DNA of 64,000 bases, taken from NCBI GenBank assembly GCA_008973525.1, contig WACJ01000227.1:496001-560000 (forward strand), given 5' to 3'. Of this stretch, positions 60,306 to 64,000 are shown piece by piece. The DNA is from Stenopsyche tienmushanensis (Eukaryota > Arthropoda > Insecta > Trichoptera > Stenopsychidae). Made by a program: the position numbers and the translations under genes. Each line of letters begins with the position of its first letter. The first letter of the stretch is position 1. The notes below the pieces were generated by a model. It was given only the letters and a program-made list of their open reading frames with translations, ran no database searches and was not told where the DNA came from.

Positions 60306-61671
60306 TATTAACAACAACGAAATGAAACTAGGACCCTTTCATTTACTGCAAAAAATATATAAAATATGTTTGGCATTATTTAATGATTATTTGGCAAAGA
60401 GTCAATGACGTTAGCATTTTTTTTCTTTAGATAAGCGAGCTAATCAAATATGTGATCGGAGGTTGAATGTCAAAAGTAATATTAGTTTTGTATACCAATT
60501 TGTTCATTACCGAAACTTGAATAGATTTCTTAGAAAGAGCAATTTTAAAAAGATTAAGCTCCACTTAAAGGGAAAAATAATAGTCAGGTAGCAAAAAATT
60601 TAATTTCGTGGAAAACTCATTGCAATTTATCAACTCATTTCGTGTGTATGAGAGCCGTGTAAAAGTTTTCTTGCGGCGGCGTAGATTTTTCTTCATTTAA
60701 CAAGCGCTTTACACACCGAAAATAATTTATATTATAATAAATTCTTACAGAAATACGGACCAAACAATTTGGTATCGCATCCAATTGTTGATATTTGCTT
60801 TTGAGGCATAATTTGACGTGGATTTATTTCCCAGTATAAAATCAAGGAAAGGGATATATGCGCGAGAGGTTTCCGACTTAAGAAGTTCTTGCAGAGGAGT
60901 CAGAGCTGGCTTAAGGATATATTTTTGAAGAAACTTTTCACGCCATAGTTTGTAGACACGTCAAAACGCCCTGTGAATACACAACTAACACTTGACTTGA
61001 AATAATGGAGGCCCAAATAAATTACAATGGGAAAGTTCCAGGCGATGCTCGAGTAATGAAAATGGTGCGTGTTTCTATGTACAAGTATCTGAGCTTTGGG
61101 AGACAAAAACACTACACTTTTATCTTGATAAAATATATTTTTCTTTAATCCTCGCAAAAAAAAGTAAAAATTCAGTATTCATCAGATATTGTTAATGTAT
61201 ATAAAATACAGTATTATAAACTTATGAATTACAATCACTTTTAAGTATTTGATTAAAATAATTCACATTAGATTTTATGTTTAATTTATTTTAAAGAAAT
61301 ACATGCTTTAATATTAATTCGACTACTATAATAATTTATTTAGTTTAATACCCAAGGGTAGCTTTTTATAATGTAAATAACCAAAATAAGTTTGAAATTA
61401 AATTTTTGGGGAAAGAAAAACTAGATGTATAATAGATAAGATATGTGAATTTAATAAGAACTCCCCTGATGCTTATTTTTAATCATTCAAAATTCATTTA
61501 GTTACTTATGGTAGTGAGATTCACGAATAAAAATAGTATAAGATTATAATTGAACAGATCAATGACAGATATTATTGTCATCCATAATCAGTTTAAACAA
61601 AATTATCGTTATATTGCACTCATATATCTGTAACTGTAGATATGCAAAATTAAAGATGCTTGTAGTCAGTT
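60306..61671. other. AT-rich non-coding stretch, nothing recognised
   Basis: No gene or repeat supported; the 85-codon frame at 60900-61157 (-) has no known motif. Confidence 0.4.
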
Positions 61672-61672
61672 C

Positions 61673-61715
61673 GACATTATCTTGGGAATTAAAAAAAAGA
61701 CATTATCTTGGGAAT
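61673..61715. repeat. Direct repeat of 17 bases
   Basis: GACATTATCTTGGGAAT occurs at 61673-61689 and again at 61699-61715, nine bases apart, right at the upstream border of the transposon relic that follows. Confidence 0.8.
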
Positions 61716-62175
61716 ACAACTGGAGTCAAAAGCTGGTGTAAATGGCAGAAAGCTATCGCTTTAAAGAATATCCAAAGCTTGAAGACCTGACTCCATTTCT
61801 TGGCCAAGAGATAAAGCAGCATCTCTTACCAATTTATAAAAATTTGTCCAGGGATGAATTACTTCAAAGATGCTTGGGTGGCCATATCCAAAATGCTAAT
61901 GAATGTTTTAACTCGGCGGTTTGGCGACTGGCTCCAAAGCACCTTCATTCTGGTGTAAAAATCATTGAAATATTGGCATATATTGCTGCTGGGATATTTA
62001 ATAAGGACTACATGTTCATTTTGAAGATGATGAATACGTTAAATATAATTATTTGCTGAAAATACCGATGAAGACAAAAGCAGCTCGTATAGCCCGAAAA
62101 CAACAGTTAGTCGAAGATAATCAACTTTTTGAGAAAGTTAAAAACCTATTATACACACCTGAAATCATTGGTTGA
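61715..62175 (+). pseudogene. Transposase relic with NANECFNSAVW motif (copy 2)
   Basis: Three frames together give TTGVKSWCKWQKAIA (to about 61770), then an open frame with ATG at 61742: KLEDLTPFLGQEIKQHLLPI, LQRCLGGHIQ and NANECFNSAVWRLAPKHLHS, then AYIAAGIFNKDYMFILKMMN, to a stop at 62057-62059. After a further shift, KAARIARKQQLVEDNQLFEK and LLYTPEIIG precede a stop at 62173. This is the C-terminal third of the Mutator-like transposase domain seen also at 8.6 and 19.5 kb. The 105-codon open part starts inside the domain, so its ATG is not a genuine start. The N-terminal region and most of the catalytic core are missing. Confidence 0.8.
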
Positions 62176-62336
62176 TCGTTAAGTCACTAAAATTGATAGT
62201 TTTATCGTATTGAAACTTTAAACGAGATTATCTCGAAACTGCATTTTCAAAATGTTCACTAGTTGTAGCTTAAAAAGACATTGATCAATCTGGCTGAAAT
62301 TTTGGGATGTTTCTCACTATAATATTATTTAGTAAT
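61715..62336 (+). mobile_element. Mutator/Kolobok-like DNA transposon relic, copy 2
   Basis: Homologous, in opposite orientation, to 8424-9075 over coding and 3' non-coding parts. The similarity ends at TTCTCACTATAATATTAT on the right, and on the left at about GGAGTCAAAAGCTGGTGT. Compared with copy 1 the coding part is better preserved. No terminal inverted repeats or TTAA duplications were recognised, so it is a 3' fragment like copy 1. Confidence 0.75.
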
Positions 62337-64000
62337 ATTATGTATATGAATAAGTTGTGATATTTTTTTGTCCAAATTCTCTAATATTTGGTGGTATTTA
62401 TTGGATTGGTGACTAATAAAGATTAATCGAAATTATATGATATACATTGTGTTAATTTTTTATCTATTGCCTTTTACAAGTATTTTGCCTTATAATCCTG
62501 AGCAAAATTTGTTGCAATATCTGTTCGTTCACTAAATAGCCAGAAAGCCTCGGAGCATAAAACATTTTGTGCGGACGGCAGAGAAAGCTAGTTTGTTGTT
62601 ACAAGTTGGAAGAACCCCTCTTCATTTTATATAAAACTAACACCACTTTGGCAACACCCCTGGGGAGAACAAACCGGGTAATGTTTCTCAAATTAACTCC
62701 AAGGCCTGGAAAGCATTTTTTTGCAAACTTGCAGACCAAAGAATTGGATGGTGCTCGAAAAAAAGCATATTGATGGCACGTATTAGCTGCGGATTTTCAA
62801 CATGCTATATTTAATCAAAAAAAGTCTTAAACACTAAATTGGGTACAAATTATATACTTTGATATAAATGCTATCATATCTAAAAAAAAAAATGACTTAC
62901 AAGAATTTAGGTTGACATTTTAAGAAACACTGTGAAATATTGTGTTAAAATGAAGAGTTTTGGTTTTCCTCAAAATCGTTAGTAACTTTCAAAGGGTGAA
63001 TTTACCCACCTGGTCTACGTGATACCTGCAGTGACACTCTGAATAATTATTTAGTTATAAGTTTGCAGTGGAAGTACATTTTGTCGCTGTATTTTATTTA
63101 TTCTTTGCCCTTTGTGAGAACCAATTTTATTTCAGAGAAATATAATAACTACCACCTTTCATTTGAATTCGTAGACCGAAATTATGCTTTAATCAAAACG
63201 TATTTATTTTTGTAAACTGCCAAGATCTATACGTTTCGCGATGTAAAGCTTCCAAATTACAGAATTCAAAGTTTAAACAACTTTTTACTTTAAAATTACC
63301 AACCAACCATGAACAACCGGCATAATGAATTTAAAAAAAACAACACACCTTTTATGCATATTTTTGAAAAATCTACTAAATATTCTTTTGATATACTATG
63401 AAATGTGAACGTGAGATGAAACACCCCTGATTAATTAGCATTCTTAACGAGAGAAACGGTTTGAAGAAAATGTGTTAATTCACAAGAGTTTAATTGTATG
63501 AAAATTGTTATTTTTTTAATAAAAATTCATCCCCTTTAAAGATTTATAAAATTATTTGGCGTATAAATTATAATCAAGTTTTAATAAAAAATCTGATAAT
63601 TTATACTTTTAATGTACTTTTGTAATTTTATTTTTGAATAATTTATGCATGATTGGGGCAAAATAAGTATTTTTTATTGGGTCACATTGAAAATTTCTGA
63701 TCCAACTTGCATACTTTAAATGTTTATACACTGTAAGCATAAAAAAGTTGGAAAGGAGCGCTTTGGGATAATTCGCTAACCTTCTTATTCCGATGTAGTG
63801 TGCTAAGTCCCCCCGGGATACTGGAGACCTCTTATTTTTGTGTGTAATTAAATTTTAACTGAACTGAACATTTAATCTATTACACAATGAAGTTGCTACA
63901 GTACGATACAATGTTACATTTATCATGCAATCATTCTACGGGCAAAATAACGTTTATTTCAGATCCAAATTTGCAATTTAAATTCGTAAAATATGTTTTA
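62337..64000. other. AT-rich non-coding stretch, nothing recognised
   Basis: A short GC-richer block at 62540-62780 holds a 68-codon + strand frame (62567) with no recognised motif. The rest is AT-rich without repeats shared with the window. Confidence 0.4.

Noticed and set aside
1..64000. CRISPR array, operons, riboswitches or phage
   Set aside because: No regularly spaced direct repeats, no prokaryotic gene organisation, and the content is eukaryotic.

Overview
This is an AT-rich eukaryotic window, almost certainly from an arthropod nuclear genome (inferred from the mix of mariner, pogo/Tigger, ZBED-type hAT and Mutator/Kolobok-like relics; species not identifiable). It contains no intact gene that I can recognise. 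Reading frames are short, many begin at TTG or GTG, and none gives a convincing host protein. What can be supported is a dense set of decayed DNA transposons, one tRNA-derived repeat, and two strong juxtaposed 3'/5' splice-site motifs on the + strand.

Layout. 3.3 kb: a CCCGGGAT-family repeat. 6.6-7.1 kb: pogo/Tigger-like element (-). 8.3-9.1 kb: short inverted repeat, then a Mutator/Kolobok-like relic (-). 15.2-15.8 kb: hAT (BED finger) relic (-). 16.26 kb: AG|GTAAGT motif. 19.26-20.17 kb: TTAA-flanked Mutator/Kolobok-like element. 22.3, 24.9 and 31.6 kb: three copies of a TA-flanked Tc1-like family. 33.75-34.38 kb: mariner relic (+). 36.0-37.3 kb: complete-ended mariner carrying a foreign GC-rich insert. 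39.66-40.2 kb: internally deleted mariner with near-perfect ends. 42.2 and 47.7 kb: two copies of another deleted mariner family. 42.8 and 57.1 kb: further CCCGGGAT copies. 45.1-45.7 and 52.8-53.3 kb: mariner relics (-). 46.96 kb: second, stronger AG|GTAAGT motif. 52.2 kb: tRNA-like SINE head. 59.6-60.3 kb: second pogo copy. 61.7-62.3 kb: second copy of the Mutator/Kolobok-like family of 8.5 kb.

Interpretation. The absence of host exons over 64 kb, together with two polypyrimidine-CAG|GTAAGT motifs on the + strand and none seen on the - strand, fits a very long intron of a + strand gene with candidate recursive-splicing (ratchet) points. This is inference. Scattered GC-richer islands of a few hundred bases without ORFs may be conserved regulatory sequence, but that cannot be shown from one sequence. 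All coordinates of decayed elements without clear ends are approximate, and all alignments were made by eye.
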